From assembly GCA_035528035.1 (NCBI GenBank), contig DATKZI010000005.1, positions 30,432 through 94,431 of the forward strand: a DNA stretch of 64,000 nt, given 5' to 3'. The DNA is from JABLTI01 sp035528035. Its GTDB lineage: Archaea > Asgardarchaeota > Heimdallarchaeia > JABLTI01. The translations under genes were made by a program, and so were the position numbers. The notes under the pieces were generated by a model. That model was not told the origin of the DNA. It did no database searches and saw only the letters and a list, made by a program, of their open reading frames with translations. Each line of letters starts with the position of its first letter. Positions within the stretch are counted from its first letter, which is position 1. Below are positions 17,809 to 27,126 of this stretch, one piece after another.

Positions 17809-17825
17809 TTTTTTATCACCACAAT

Positions 17826-17862
17826 ATACTAGTAACCACTCAAGTAGTTACCACCCGCGTAG
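17826..17862 (-). promoter_or_regulatory. Tandem near-repeats upstream of the zinc-ribbon gene
   Basis: In the gene's direction the sequence reads GTGGTAACTAC then GTGGTTACTAG, two 11-base copies differing at two positions, with GTTAC/GTAAC inverted halves. The same GTTAC...GTAAC halves form the palindrome before the adhesin gene at 14149. They may be binding sites for a shared regulator. This is a pattern observation only. Confidence 0.3.
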
Positions 17863-18052
17863 TAAGTACTTATTATTCCTTCAACTATTTAAACAGAACC
17901 ATTAGAAACAAGAGTAAATTATATTCAATACAATAGATACTAATTTTAAAAAACTGAAAAAAAAAATGAAGATGCAAGCTATTTAGTTTTTAATTCTTTT
18001 CTCTTTCAAGTTCAATTTAAAATCTATAGAAATAAAAAAACAGAGGTTTTTA

Positions 18053-18883
18053 CTATAATTTCTTATAATTGCTAATTATGCTAAAGCTGTAAGTTTGCTT
18101 TTTAAGACCACCTTCAGGCCAATAACCTTTTGGCAAATCAGGTTGTAACATGATTTCTTCTTCAAGTATGTTCAATTGCTTATATTTCTGTAAAACTGAA
18201 AGCAGTTCTTCGAAGAATATTCTTATTTGTTTAACATAATTTGTATCAACTACTCTTCCATGGCCAGGAATAAATGCTTGTAAATTAGATTCTTCCCAAA
18301 ACTTCAATTCATTGATCCATTTAACCAAATCATTATCTGGTTCACCAAAGTAGGGAGAAGCATCTATCTGAAGGAGATCTCCAGTTAACATTATTTTTTC
18401 AGGTTTAAAGAAAATAGTAGAAGAGCAACCGGAATGTCCCCCAACTAATTTAATGAAAATTTCATTATTTTTTCCAAGAGTTAAATTCTCTTTAAACCAA
18501 ACGTTTGGCATAAAAAGTTTCGCTACTTTTGCAGCTTCACCAAAACCTGGAAATAATTTTTCTAAATTATCAATTATTTGTTCAGTGAATTCTGCTTTAA
18601 CATATCTCTCAATTCCAGCTCTTGCTGCTTCTGCTGCAATTACTTTCAAGTCTGAAAATGCTCCCATACCAAAGAAATGATCAACATGTCCATGGGTTAT
18701 TATTAACGCACTAGCTTTTCTAATGAATTTCTCTTCCATGGCTTTTCTAAATTCTATTGCTTTTGTTGTATTTAATCCTGCATCAACAAAAACTAATTCA
18801 TTTTGCAAAACAATACAAGCCGAATTCGAACCACCATCATTTTTTGCGAAAACTACTGAAGGAGTAATTTCTTGATATGACAT
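18053..18883 (-). CDS. MBL-fold metallohydrolase
   Basis: A 276-residue enzyme of the metallo-beta-lactamase fold. The metal-binding motif is H64-G-H66-V-D68-H69; the later ligands are visible in VGGHSGCSS, MLTGDLLQID and IPGHGRVVD. This set fits a two-metal hydrolase acting on esters, thioesters or phosphoesters. The substrate cannot be named. No signal peptide, so cytosolic. The ATG has no clear ribosome site and may be leaderless. A decayed second copy of its 3' end lies 1.1 kb away at 16875-16931, evidence of an earlier duplication around the zinc-ribbon gene. Confidence 0.88.
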   Translation of the reverse strand: MSYQEITPSVVFAKNDGGSNSACIVLQNELVFVDAGLNTTKAIEFRKAMEEKFIRKASALIITHGHVDHFFGMGAFSDLKVIAAEAARAGIERYVKAEFTEQIIDNLEKLFPGFGEAAKVAKLFMPNVWFKENLTLGKNNEIFIKLVGGHSGCSSTIFFKPEKIMLTGDLLQIDASPYFGEPDNDLVKWINELKFWEESNLQAFIPGHGRVVDTNYVKQIRIFFEELLSVLQKYKQLNILEEEIMLQPDLPKGYWPEGGLKKQTYSFSIISNYKKL

Positions 18884-18991
18884 AAGGAAACTTTACTAAC
18901 ATTATCTTATTAAGTTTTAGAGTAGTCTTGATGATTTTAAAATTATTTTTCTAATTAATCTAATTACTCAAAAAAAAAAGAAATGGTGGAA

Positions 18992-19237
18992 TTATTTTCT
19001 TTTACGTTTCAGTAGTAGTATACTAGTTATGAAAACAAATCCACTTAATGCTACGAATGTAGCAAAACTACTCTTTATAATTTCTTCTAATTCACCTAAT
19101 ATACATTTATACTCAGCAGTTACTGTGTATATTTCAATTGGATCAGATGGATATTTTATTACATAGAATAATTTGGAATAATATGAATTTAATACCCCAC
19201 CTTCTGAATATTGAAGTTCTGAAAGGATAGTAAAAAT
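18992..19237 (-). pseudogene. C-terminal remnant of a surface protein
   Basis: An open stretch of 81 codons on the - strand encodes a beta-like segment (YTVTAEYKCILGELEEI) followed by a transmembrane helix (ATFVALSGFVFITSILLL) and a KRKRK tail, exactly the C-terminal layout of the anchored surface proteins in this window. It has no start codon. Upstream in the same frame are two stops close together (19238-19246), beyond which a few more protein-like codons are seen. It is best read as the 3' end of a surface-protein gene that has lost its body. Confidence 0.6.
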
Positions 19238-19332
19238 CTAAACTTACTTTGTAACATCAATTTCTATTTCTTATGGAAGGGTATACCCTAAAAAAACTTC
19301 ACTTTCTTAAAAAGAAAAATAAAAGAAAGAAT

Positions 19333-21321
19333 TCATTGTTTCTTTCTTATAGTTACTAATAATCCAAATATTATAAGTGAAGGTATTAAAATCTGTATTG
19401 ATGATTTTTCAGTTGGTGTTTGTATAATGAAACTATAATATTGTGATGAGTTATTGTTAGTAACTGAATTAGCATTAGGTGAGTTGTCAGTTGCAACAAT
19501 ATAGTACTCTATTTTATCTCCTGAATCAAAAAGTCCTATGCTTACTTTATAGGTGCTACTTGAGAGGAATATTATATTGGTAGAATTCCATTCTCCTTCA
19601 TTAACCCTAAAATAGAGCTTTACGGATTGGATGCCATTAGCGTCTGTAACTGAACAAGTTATATTGATGTAATCTGTTTTTGATGGCAACATTGGAGTAT
19701 GTTCTATATTTGATATTGTTGGCCCAGTAAAATCACCTGAACTCACAGTTAAACTATAATAAGAACCACTATTATTATTAGTTACTGTATTAGGATTTTG
19801 TGAAGTATCATTTGCTGTAATGAAATATTCTAAGAAATCTTCGCAGGTCAGTATACCTATATTTTTACTATAAGTTTCTCCTACAACTAAATTCATTGTA
19901 ACATTAATCCAAAAACCATTATTAATTCTATAATGAAGAAGAGCATTAATAATGCCATTTATATCCATAATATTTGCACTGATTGTAATAGATTCCGTAT
20001 CCATTGGATTTGTTGGATTAGTTATTACTCCTGTTATAATTGGCGAAGTTGTATCAATAATAAAAATACCAATATCACTCCATTCACCCCAGTTATCTAC
20101 AATATCTTTAGCACATACTCGCCAATAGTAAGTATCATCTAGTAAGCTAGATGCTATGGTGTGAAAACTATCAGTAGTGTATGAATCAACAAAAGCTGTA
20201 GAGAAATCGGAAGCGGTATCAACTTGAATTCTATATTGAATAAAATCTGTAATATCAGACCAATCAAGAAAAGGTGTTAATTCTGAATTAATAGAATTAT
20301 TATTAGGTAAAACTAATGTTGGTGCAATTGGAGAAATGGTATCTATTTTGAAATTCCAAACATCGCTCCATGTTCCAGTATTTAAATAATCATCTTGAGC
20401 TTGAACACGCCAATAATAAATATCATCTAATGGAGGAGTAAACTCATAACTGGTAACAACTGTTTGTTGAATTAATGGGCTTGCAAAATCTGCATTATCA
20501 TCTATTTGGATTTTATAGGAGGTTGCATTAGCAACACTTGACCATACTAATTCAGGAGAATTATCATTTGTAATTGTTTCATTTGGAAGAGAAATTAAGG
20601 TAGAAGTGCCAAGATATGTATAAATTTGAAAATTCCAAACATCGCTCCAATTACCAATATTTTCAGCTAAATCAGTGCTTCTTACTCGCCAGTATTTCAC
20701 ACCATCAGCCAATTCGGGACAAGTATAATTTTCAGTTGTTTCTATATCTAAGATAGAATTAGTAAAAGAATTTGTAGTATCTACTTGTAATTGGTAGATA
20801 GCATCATCTGGATCAGCTTTCCAAGTCAAAGTAGTGGTATTATCTCGAGTAGTTGATGAGTTGCTCGGAGTTAAAAGGGTAGGTGGTAAAGGATCAATTT
20901 GATCTATGGTGAAACACCAAGTAGTACTCCAATAAGTAAATTGTCCTGTTTTATCAAATCCTCGAATATGCCAATAGTACTTACCATCAGGTAATATAAC
21001 TGTGTAAGTAGTATCTACAGTAGAATCATAAGCCCATTCAGTGCCAGAAAAATCTATTTTATCATTTATTTGGTAAACATAGAATCCAATATTTACATTG
21101 TATTCCCAAGATAAAACTACTGAAGATTCAGTAGTATAAGTATTATTAGCAGGACTAATTAAATTAGGACCAGGAATAGTTTTGATAGTATAAATCTCTC
21201 TAGAACTAATTTTTTGATTATTTACAGTAAAATTAAACGTATTAACTATTAAAGTAGAAGATATTAATCCAAAAATAACTATTAAGAAATAAAATCTATT
21301 TTTTATAAATTTATTAATCAT
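19333..21321 (-). CDS. FN3-like repeat surface protein
   Basis: A 662-residue exported protein. After the signal peptide (about 8-28) come four tandem fibronectin-III-like modules of about 95 residues, each ending in a YYWRVxAxD/xxWSxxWxFxIDT pattern and starting with a PTLxxPxNxS strand. Then two Ig-like modules (residues about 440-530 and 540-630) share the TNPTNPMDTESITISA pattern with the protein at 14149. A C-terminal hydrophobic helix and RKKQ end follow. Likely a surface adhesin or scaffold; the repeats suggest binding to polysaccharide or protein. GAGGTC lies 8 bases before the ATG. Confidence 0.78.
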   Translation of the reverse strand: MINKFIKNRFYFLIVIFGLISSTLIVNTFNFTVNNQKISSREIYTIKTIPGPNLISPANNTYTTESSVVLSWEYNVNIGFYVYQINDKIDFSGTEWAYDSTVDTTYTVILPDGKYYWHIRGFDKTGQFTYWSTTWCFTIDQIDPLPPTLLTPSNSSTTRDNTTTLTWKADPDDAIYQLQVDTTNSFTNSILDIETTENYTCPELADGVKYWRVRSTDLAENIGNWSDVWNFQIYTYLGTSTLISLPNETITNDNSPELVWSSVANATSYKIQIDDNADFASPLIQQTVVTSYEFTPPLDDIYYWRVQAQDDYLNTGTWSDVWNFKIDTISPIAPTLVLPNNNSINSELTPFLDWSDITDFIQYRIQVDTASDFSTAFVDSYTTDSFHTIASSLLDDTYYWRVCAKDIVDNWGEWSDIGIFIIDTTSPIITGVITNPTNPMDTESITISANIMDINGIINALLHYRINNGFWINVTMNLVVGETYSKNIGILTCEDFLEYFITANDTSQNPNTVTNNNSGSYYSLTVSSGDFTGPTISNIEHTPMLPSKTDYINITCSVTDANGIQSVKLYFRVNEGEWNSTNIIFLSSSTYKVSIGLFDSGDKIEYYIVATDNSPNANSVTNNNSSQYYSFIIQTPTEKSSIQILIPSLIIFGLLVTIRKKQ

Positions 21322-21637
21322 TTAATATAGACCTCAGATATGCCGTTTAAAAGCTTGATTTTGTATAAAAAGGTACTTTTCAGTGGAAAAAGGAATTATT
21401 ACTTTAGAGGTTATTTACGAACTGGCAATTATACTTACAATTAGAAAACAAGTTGAAAATAATATCCTCTTTCTTTTAATCAATTTTTTCACCACAAAAG
21501 AATCTAATAAGGTAAATAATAAGATAATTATATTTGAGAATTTTTGATAAATAAAGAAGTTAAATTAATTTTTGCAGATATTTGTTTAAATACAACAATT
21601 TATAATTTATTTAATGCTAAATAGATTCGAATGAAAA
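21322..21637. other. Intergenic region, divergent promoters only
   Basis: This 316-base AT-rich gap separates two divergent genes and should hold both promoters. I see no RNA gene, no convincing open frame and no clear palindrome. A TTTATAATTTATTTAA stretch 20-40 bases before the + strand gene may be its TATA element. Confidence 0.4.
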
Positions 21638-23656
21638 ATGTTTGTACTTGAACGAGCTGAATTAATACATATTAAAGAGCTTATTATAAGAGGTCAATAT
21701 CAAGATGCTCGTTTTTTATTAAAAACAATTAAAAAGATGGACCAGAAATTAACAATTGATGAGAAAAATTTTACCTTTTTATTAGAAGGTATTACTTTAT
21801 TATATTTGGGGGAATACAAGAAAAGTTCTAAAATTGCTAAGCAACTATTATCAAAAAGTCAAAGAAAAAATGACTCCATTCTTTTTTTGGAATCAATAAA
21901 TTTATTATTAAAAATTCTAGCTGTTCAAGGAAAATTTGAGGAAGGATTAAGCTGGATAGATATTGGGTATATCCATTATAAGCAATTAGCTGAACAAGAA
22001 AGAGAGGAATTAAAATTACTATTAGCAGAATTTTCTATGAATAAAGGTATTTTCTCTTTTCATAATGGTAATTTCGTTGATTCCTGGGTTAATCTAAATG
22101 AAGCTTTATCTTTAACAGAAACTTATCAAATCAATCCTTTGAAAGGAGAAATACTAAACAATATTGCATTACATTATACTGCTCGAGGTAAATTGGACCT
22201 AGCAGTTGAAGCTAATCATCAAAGTTTAGCCATTTGGGAAAAAATTGAAAATAATCTAGCTATTGCCAAAATCAAAAATGATCTAGCAGAAATATTAATT
22301 CAACAAGGTGATATTCATCTTGCTTTAGAAACATTTGAACAAGAAATCATTGTTGTGGAAAATAGTCAAGATAAAAATTTGTTAGCAACGTATCAATTCA
22401 ATATAGGTATTATTAACTTAGAAAAAGGATTATTTAAACAATCATTAGAATATTTTTTAGAAAGTTTAAAAAATTACCAAATTGTAGAAAACAACCGAAA
22501 AATTGCTTATACTATCTATTATATCATAGAGGTTTATATGAAACAAAATGAGGAAAAAGAAGCTAATCTTTATCTTCATCAATTAGAAGAACTTATGAAA
22601 AAACATTCTGATCCTATGCTCCAACAATGGTTTTTATTGGCAAAAATAACGATTTTAAATCAAAATTATCGATTAATGGATTTAGGCAAAATAGAAGAAA
22701 TTTTAATTGATTTAACCAAACAACATGAATATGATCAAAAAATAACAATTATTACTTTATTGAAGCTTAGTAAATTACAGCTTGATTATTTAATGAAAAA
22801 TGAAAATAAGGATGTTTTCGAGGAAGTAGAGCAAAATCTCAAAAAATTAGAAGAAATAGCTGAACTTCAAGATTCATATAAAATTTTTATTGAAACATAT
22901 ATTTTACAAGCTCAATTGGCAATCTTAGCTAAAGATATCCAAAAAGCCCAAGAATTATTAACACAAGCAAGGTCCTTAGCTCAATTAAAGGAATTAGATC
23001 TACTTGCCATTGAAGTACAAAACATCTATAATGTAATGATTACCAAGATAGAACTCTGGGAGAAAATTAGTAGATATAATTCTTCTCTTACTGAATTACT
23101 TGAAGTTACACCCTATGAAGAAGGATTGAAACAAATTGCTCGTGAAAGGATTACCAAAAAGGCAATTGAACAAACAGAAAATCCGATTTTAATATTGATT
23201 CAAGATCCTGGGGGAACTTCGATGTATTCAAAGAAATTCCTACCAAATAGCGAATTTGATGAACAATTAATTAGTGCATTTCTTTTTGCTATAAATGAAT
23301 TTATGAAAGAAACATTTGCTGGTAAAGGTGCAATAGAACGAATTAATTATCTGGATTATACACTACTATTCAAACCAGTGAGTCCTTTTTTAGTTTGTTA
23401 TGCTTATAAAGGTCAATCTTATTCTTCCCAGCAAAATCTTGATCGATTTACTGAGTACCTATTAAATTCAAATACAATCTGGGAATCACTAATTAACTAT
23501 ACAGTAACTGGTCTTGTACCTGATATTGAATATCTTGTTTCTTTAGAAGAGTTAGTAGATGAAATTTTCAGTCCACAAACACAAGATTTAACGAATGTAT
23601 TAGATGAAGACTATATTAGAGAAAATTTGGATGATATATTAAATTCCAAACTTTGA
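21638..23656 (+). CDS. TPR protein with C-terminal longin/roadblock-like domain
   Basis: Residues 1 to about 470 are helical TPR-like repeats (GRYxEA/AxxxYxxGxxxxxLGxYxxA variants), including a central set with NNIALHYTARGKLDLAVEA and FNIGIINLEKGLFKQSLEYF. Residues about 515-672 form a separate domain: LILIQDPGGTSMYSKKF, then LISAFLFAINEFMKETF and a YTLLFKPVSPFLVCYAYKG strand. In Asgard archaea I associate this pattern with longin/roadblock-type domains linked to small GTPases (recall, not searched). A cytosolic scaffold that senses or docks a GTPase is plausible. The ATG at 21638 has no clear ribosome site. Confidence 0.72.
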   Translation: MFVLERAELIHIKELIIRGQYQDARFLLKTIKKMDQKLTIDEKNFTFLLEGITLLYLGEYKKSSKIAKQLLSKSQRKNDSILFLESINLLLKILAVQGKFEEGLSWIDIGYIHYKQLAEQEREELKLLLAEFSMNKGIFSFHNGNFVDSWVNLNEALSLTETYQINPLKGEILNNIALHYTARGKLDLAVEANHQSLAIWEKIENNLAIAKIKNDLAEILIQQGDIHLALETFEQEIIVVENSQDKNLLATYQFNIGIINLEKGLFKQSLEYFLESLKNYQIVENNRKIAYTIYYIIEVYMKQNEEKEANLYLHQLEELMKKHSDPMLQQWFLLAKITILNQNYRLMDLGKIEEILIDLTKQHEYDQKITIITLLKLSKLQLDYLMKNENKDVFEEVEQNLKKLEEIAELQDSYKIFIETYILQAQLAILAKDIQKAQELLTQARSLAQLKELDLLAIEVQNIYNVMITKIELWEKISRYNSSLTELLEVTPYEEGLKQIARERITKKAIEQTENPILILIQDPGGTSMYSKKFLPNSEFDEQLISAFLFAINEFMKETFAGKGAIERINYLDYTLLFKPVSPFLVCYAYKGQSYSSQQNLDRFTEYLLNSNTIWESLINYTVTGLVPDIEYLVSLEELVDEIFSPQTQDLTNVLDEDYIRENLDDILNSKL

Positions 23657-23681
23657 CCTTTTGATTTATTTTTTATCATTC

Positions 23682-24755
23682 TTATCTATTAATACCAAAT
23701 TTTTCCATTAAATCTTGTAATTGAAATTTATAGCATTTTTCAGTTAAATGTTTCTTATAACCCATTCGTTCATTTATAGATAACATTGGGGCATTTGTAT
23801 CTGCATTTCCAGTATTAATTATTGTTACTTTCGGAAATTTGTCTTGAATATAAAATAACATAGCTGCTTTAAGCCATTTGCCCAATCCTCGACCACGGTA
23901 TTTTGGTAAAACACCAGTTACATCTTGTTCAATCAGATAAGGTTTAGATTGAGAATACTGTATATCTGTAATACCACTTATTGATCCATCATTTTCTTTA
24001 GTAATCATTGTTATCCATTTAATACCTAACTTCTTAAATTGCTCTTCTCTTATTCTCCTCGATTCAGGTGTTTCCGCTCTTATATCATCTAATTCACCTA
24101 AAGGAACCAAATTAGCTATATCTGTAAAGAATTTCGTAAACTCATCAATAATAGTGTCAGGTATATGATCAAAAATCTCTAAAGAACAATTATCTTTTTG
24201 TGCTAGATTTTCACCATCCTTCACCCAATTAGCCATTTCTTGCCAATCAACATCAGCTAATTTTAATCTATTATAAACTCCAACTAATGCTAATACAGCA
24301 CCATTTTTCTCACAAAATCGCCAACCTGAATCTAATAAAGAATATGTTTGAACGATTGTGATCTCTTTTAATTCCACTATTTTTTTAATCATAACTTGGA
24401 ATAATTTCGTACCCCACCCCTGACGACGATACTGCTTATCAATAAATAATTGAAACCAGGTAGTATGCTTATTTTCTTCATAGTTTGGATTTTTCTTATT
24501 TGATATGTAAAAAGAACATTTACCGATAACAGTTTGTTTTGAGTTCTCTTCCAAAATAAGAATCCAAAAATAATAATCCAATAATTCAAAGATATTGAGA
24601 ATTTCTTGTCTAATTGTTTCACGTTCATATGAAGGATCATCATCAGGATATAATTCAATAAAGATTCTTTCAGAAAAATCAATGTACGATTCTAGTAGTT
24701 CTTTTGAACTTTCTTTAGGTTTAAATTCTTCAATCCTAATGTTTTGTTTTTTCAC
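23682..24755 (-). CDS. Tandem GNAT acetyltransferase
   Basis: Two GCN5-type N-acetyltransferase domains in one chain. The first (about 10-160) has the acetyl-CoA loop motif QYRRQGWGTKLF. The second (about 185-350) has LPKYRGRGLGKWLKAAML followed by NTGNADTNAPMLSINERMGY, the usual asparagine-bearing end of GNATs. Tandem forms often have one catalytic and one structural domain. Substrate unknown. Start is GTG. It lies 35 bases after the aldo/keto reductase gene and is probably co-transcribed with it and with the ATC-hydrolase-like gene at 26078. Confidence 0.85.
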   Translation of the reverse strand: MKKQNIRIEEFKPKESSKELLESYIDFSERIFIELYPDDDPSYERETIRQEILNIFELLDYYFWILILEENSKQTVIGKCSFYISNKKNPNYEENKHTTWFQLFIDKQYRRQGWGTKLFQVMIKKIVELKEITIVQTYSLLDSGWRFCEKNGAVLALVGVYNRLKLADVDWQEMANWVKDGENLAQKDNCSLEIFDHIPDTIIDEFTKFFTDIANLVPLGELDDIRAETPESRRIREEQFKKLGIKWITMITKENDGSISGITDIQYSQSKPYLIEQDVTGVLPKYRGRGLGKWLKAAMLFYIQDKFPKVTIINTGNADTNAPMLSINERMGYKKHLTEKCYKFQLQDLMEKFGINR

Positions 24756-24790
24756 GTGAATCGCCTTTGGTTATCTTCGTTTTTTCAAGA

Positions 24791-25987
24791 TTAATGATAA
24801 TATTCTGAAACTTCTTTTTTTTCTCCTAAAATTGCATGAACTTTCTTCAATTCTTCAGGAATATTGATTTCTTGAGGACATTTCTCAATACATTCCAAAC
24901 ACTCTGTACAGATAGTAGCATTGCCATTTTGTTTTTCTAAATTAACATTCTTTTCCTTACTAGCTAATTTTTTATATTTTCTTCTTGTTAACCATTTCCG
25001 GATGCCAACATCTTGATTAAAATTATTTAATAAAGCAAAATTATCTGGAATATCAACTCCAGAAGGACAAGGCATACAATATTGGCATGTTGTACAAGGA
25101 ACTAAAATTTTCTTTCGAAAAACTTCTGCAAGTTCAGTTATAATTTGCTTATCATCATCATTTAATGAATTTATACCAGATTTATCTGCGCTTTGGCAAT
25201 TTTCATCAACCATCTTTTGGGAACCCATACCACTTATAACTGTGGAAACTTCAGGTAAATTCCAGAGGAATTGTAAAGCCCAATCAACGGGTGTTCTTTG
25301 ACTCTTTGCTTTCCTCATAATTTCAAGTGCTTCTTCAGGGGGATTCGCTAAACGACCACCTTTCAAAGGTTCCATAATTACTGTTGCCATGCCTTTTTCA
25401 TAAGCAAGCTTCAAACCTTCTGTTGTTGCTTGTAATCCAGTATCCATATAATTGTATTGAATTTGAACTATATCCCAGTTGTACATTTCTAGGATTTCTT
25501 TAAAAACAGGTAAAGTATCGTGAAATGAAAAACCAATATATTTAATCAAACCTTTTTCTCTTGCTTCTTCCAATTTCTCGAGTAAACCAAGTTCTTTGAC
25601 CTTTATTAAACGGTTACGACTTAAACCATGGAGAAGATAACCATCAACAGATTCAAGTTGCAATCTATCTAATTGTTGCCTCAAGTATTTATCGAAATCT
25701 TCAGGTTTTCTTAATATAAAAATTGGACTTTTTGTTACCAAGAAAACCTTTTCTCTATAACCATCTTTTAATGCTTGTCCAATAATTTTTTCACTTGCAC
25801 CTAAATGATATGGCCATGCTGTATCAATATAATTAATACCTTGATCTATTCCAGAACGAATTATCTTTATTGCTTCTTCACTTTTAACTCGACTGAGTAT
25901 AGAATTTCTTCGGGTTGGCAATCGCATTGCTCCAAATCCAAGAGCTGAAACCTTAAAATCAATTGAACCAAATTTTCTATATTTCAT
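24791..25987 (-). CDS. Aldo/keto reductase fused to a 4Fe-4S domain
   Basis: Residues 1 to about 280 form an aldo/keto reductase barrel with the catalytic tetrad in place: D55 and Y60 in YIDTAWPYH, K86 in TKSP and H120 in LLHGL. The C-terminal 110 residues carry CTTCQYCMPCPSGVDIP and CTECLECIEKCP, a ferredoxin-like part. Such fused proteins are common in anaerobes, where they probably use NAD(P)H or ferredoxin electrons to reduce carbonyls; the exact substrate is unknown. Middle gene of a likely three-gene unit (ATC-hydrolase-like, this gene, tandem GNAT). Confidence 0.9.
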   Translation of the reverse strand: MKYRKFGSIDFKVSALGFGAMRLPTRRNSILSRVKSEEAIKIIRSGIDQGINYIDTAWPYHLGASEKIIGQALKDGYREKVFLVTKSPIFILRKPEDFDKYLRQQLDRLQLESVDGYLLHGLSRNRLIKVKELGLLEKLEEAREKGLIKYIGFSFHDTLPVFKEILEMYNWDIVQIQYNYMDTGLQATTEGLKLAYEKGMATVIMEPLKGGRLANPPEEALEIMRKAKSQRTPVDWALQFLWNLPEVSTVISGMGSQKMVDENCQSADKSGINSLNDDDKQIITELAEVFRKKILVPCTTCQYCMPCPSGVDIPDNFALLNNFNQDVGIRKWLTRRKYKKLASKEKNVNLEKQNGNATICTECLECIEKCPQEINIPEELKKVHAILGEKKEVSEYYH

Positions 25988-26077
25988 ACTAATCTTTCAA
26001 TTATCTAAAGAGTATCACTATTAAATCTTACAATTTATATTTTAAATTAGAATAGTTAATAAAACTTGAATTTTTGA

Positions 26078-26917
26078 TTAAAAATTCTTCCAAAAATCAT
26101 CATCAGGATGTTTAATCTCACTAACAATTCGTTTATCATGATAAACGAAATCACAAAACGGATATCCTTCTACGAGAGTTTTTGTTCGTGTTAAAACAAA
26201 ATTTGGATTAAGATAAGGCATCTTAGCAAAATCGCCATAGCATTCTAGGAGACTAGCTAATTCTAGATCAGGTAAATCTGAATAAATATCACCCCACATA
26301 CATCGAGTAATTTTCAAGTAATATTTTCCATCTTCAACCATAGAAACAAAATTGTGCGTTTTAGGACAATCATTGATATAGAATGATTTTGCATATTCTT
26401 CTACTGTTTCAGCTTTTTCTATTGTATTTTTATTGTTTTTATAACTAAGGTCAATAAATTCTTTAGCTATTTCCAAGGTAACATCTCGAGAAACAATATC
26501 TAAAAGTGAAAATGCTAAATAATAAAAAGGATAAAACTCTCCTCGAATAACATCAATCATTAAAGCATAAATTTTATTGTTTTCAGATAGTTGTTTCTTA
26601 TATTTATTGAAATTTAAAAAATGTAATGCTGCATTTTCGATTAAAGGTACATATTCTGAATATTTACTCAACCATTTATTTTCGGAATAATTGAGAACAA
26701 ATTGTTCAATTAGTTTATTTTTTTCTGAAGGTATATTCATTTTATTGAGTTTTTCTTTATAGCTAACTAGAAGTCTTTCAATTAAATTTTTATCATATTT
26801 CGCGGTAATCCCAAGTAGTCTCTCAATGAGTTTTATTTCTCTTTTAACAAAATCAGTAATTTCAATTTGACATTGTTCATTTTCATTATAATCTAAACAA
26901 ACCTTTTTTTCTAACAT
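26078..26917 (-). CDS. ATC-hydrolase-like protein, fourth paralogue
   Basis: A 279-residue relative of the three tandem genes at 9163-11785. The C-terminal motif TRTKTLVEGYPFCDFVYHDKR matches the ATC-hydrolase-like end (R-x-K-T-L-x-x-G-x-x-x-C-D-F). The central segment is KITRCMWGD and ends in ECYGDFAKMPYLNPNF, so this is closer to the classic PF14196 form (with the CYxD segment) than the operon copies. The N-terminus is helical. It sits 90 bases before the ferredoxin-fused aldo/keto reductase, on the same strand. Substrate unknown; hydrolysis of a cyclic C-N bond is the family expectation. Confidence 0.75.
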   Translation of the reverse strand: MLEKKVCLDYNENEQCQIEITDFVKREIKLIERLLGITAKYDKNLIERLLVSYKEKLNKMNIPSEKNKLIEQFVLNYSENKWLSKYSEYVPLIENAALHFLNFNKYKKQLSENNKIYALMIDVIRGEFYPFYYLAFSLLDIVSRDVTLEIAKEFIDLSYKNNKNTIEKAETVEEYAKSFYINDCPKTHNFVSMVEDGKYYLKITRCMWGDIYSDLPDLELASLLECYGDFAKMPYLNPNFVLTRTKTLVEGYPFCDFVYHDKRIVSEIKHPDDDFWKNF

Positions 26918-26955
26918 AGACTTATAATAGATTAGCTTTTTTTAAAAAGTATTTC

Positions 26956-26978
26956 ATTAATTAATTAATTAATTAATT
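26956..26978. repeat. ATTA tetranucleotide repeat
   Basis: Nearly six tandem ATTA units lie upstream of the fourth ATC-hydrolase-like gene. It is a simple repeat that could vary in length and move promoter spacing, but no such role is shown. Confidence 0.7.
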
Positions 26979-27126
26979 GGTAAGATTAATCTAATTTTTA
27001 TTGTATTTTGATATGTATTATTTTAGCTTTACTTCTATTACAAAAGATAAAAGAAAGCATAAATTCTTTCTTTTCTCGTTTCTTTTCGTTTTCTAAAAAT
27101 AAACATTTAATGTCTATTCACAATAA

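Noticed and set aside
26956..26978. ATTA repeat as a phase-variation tract
   Set aside because: The tract is short, lies outside a coding region and in very AT-rich DNA where such runs arise by chance.
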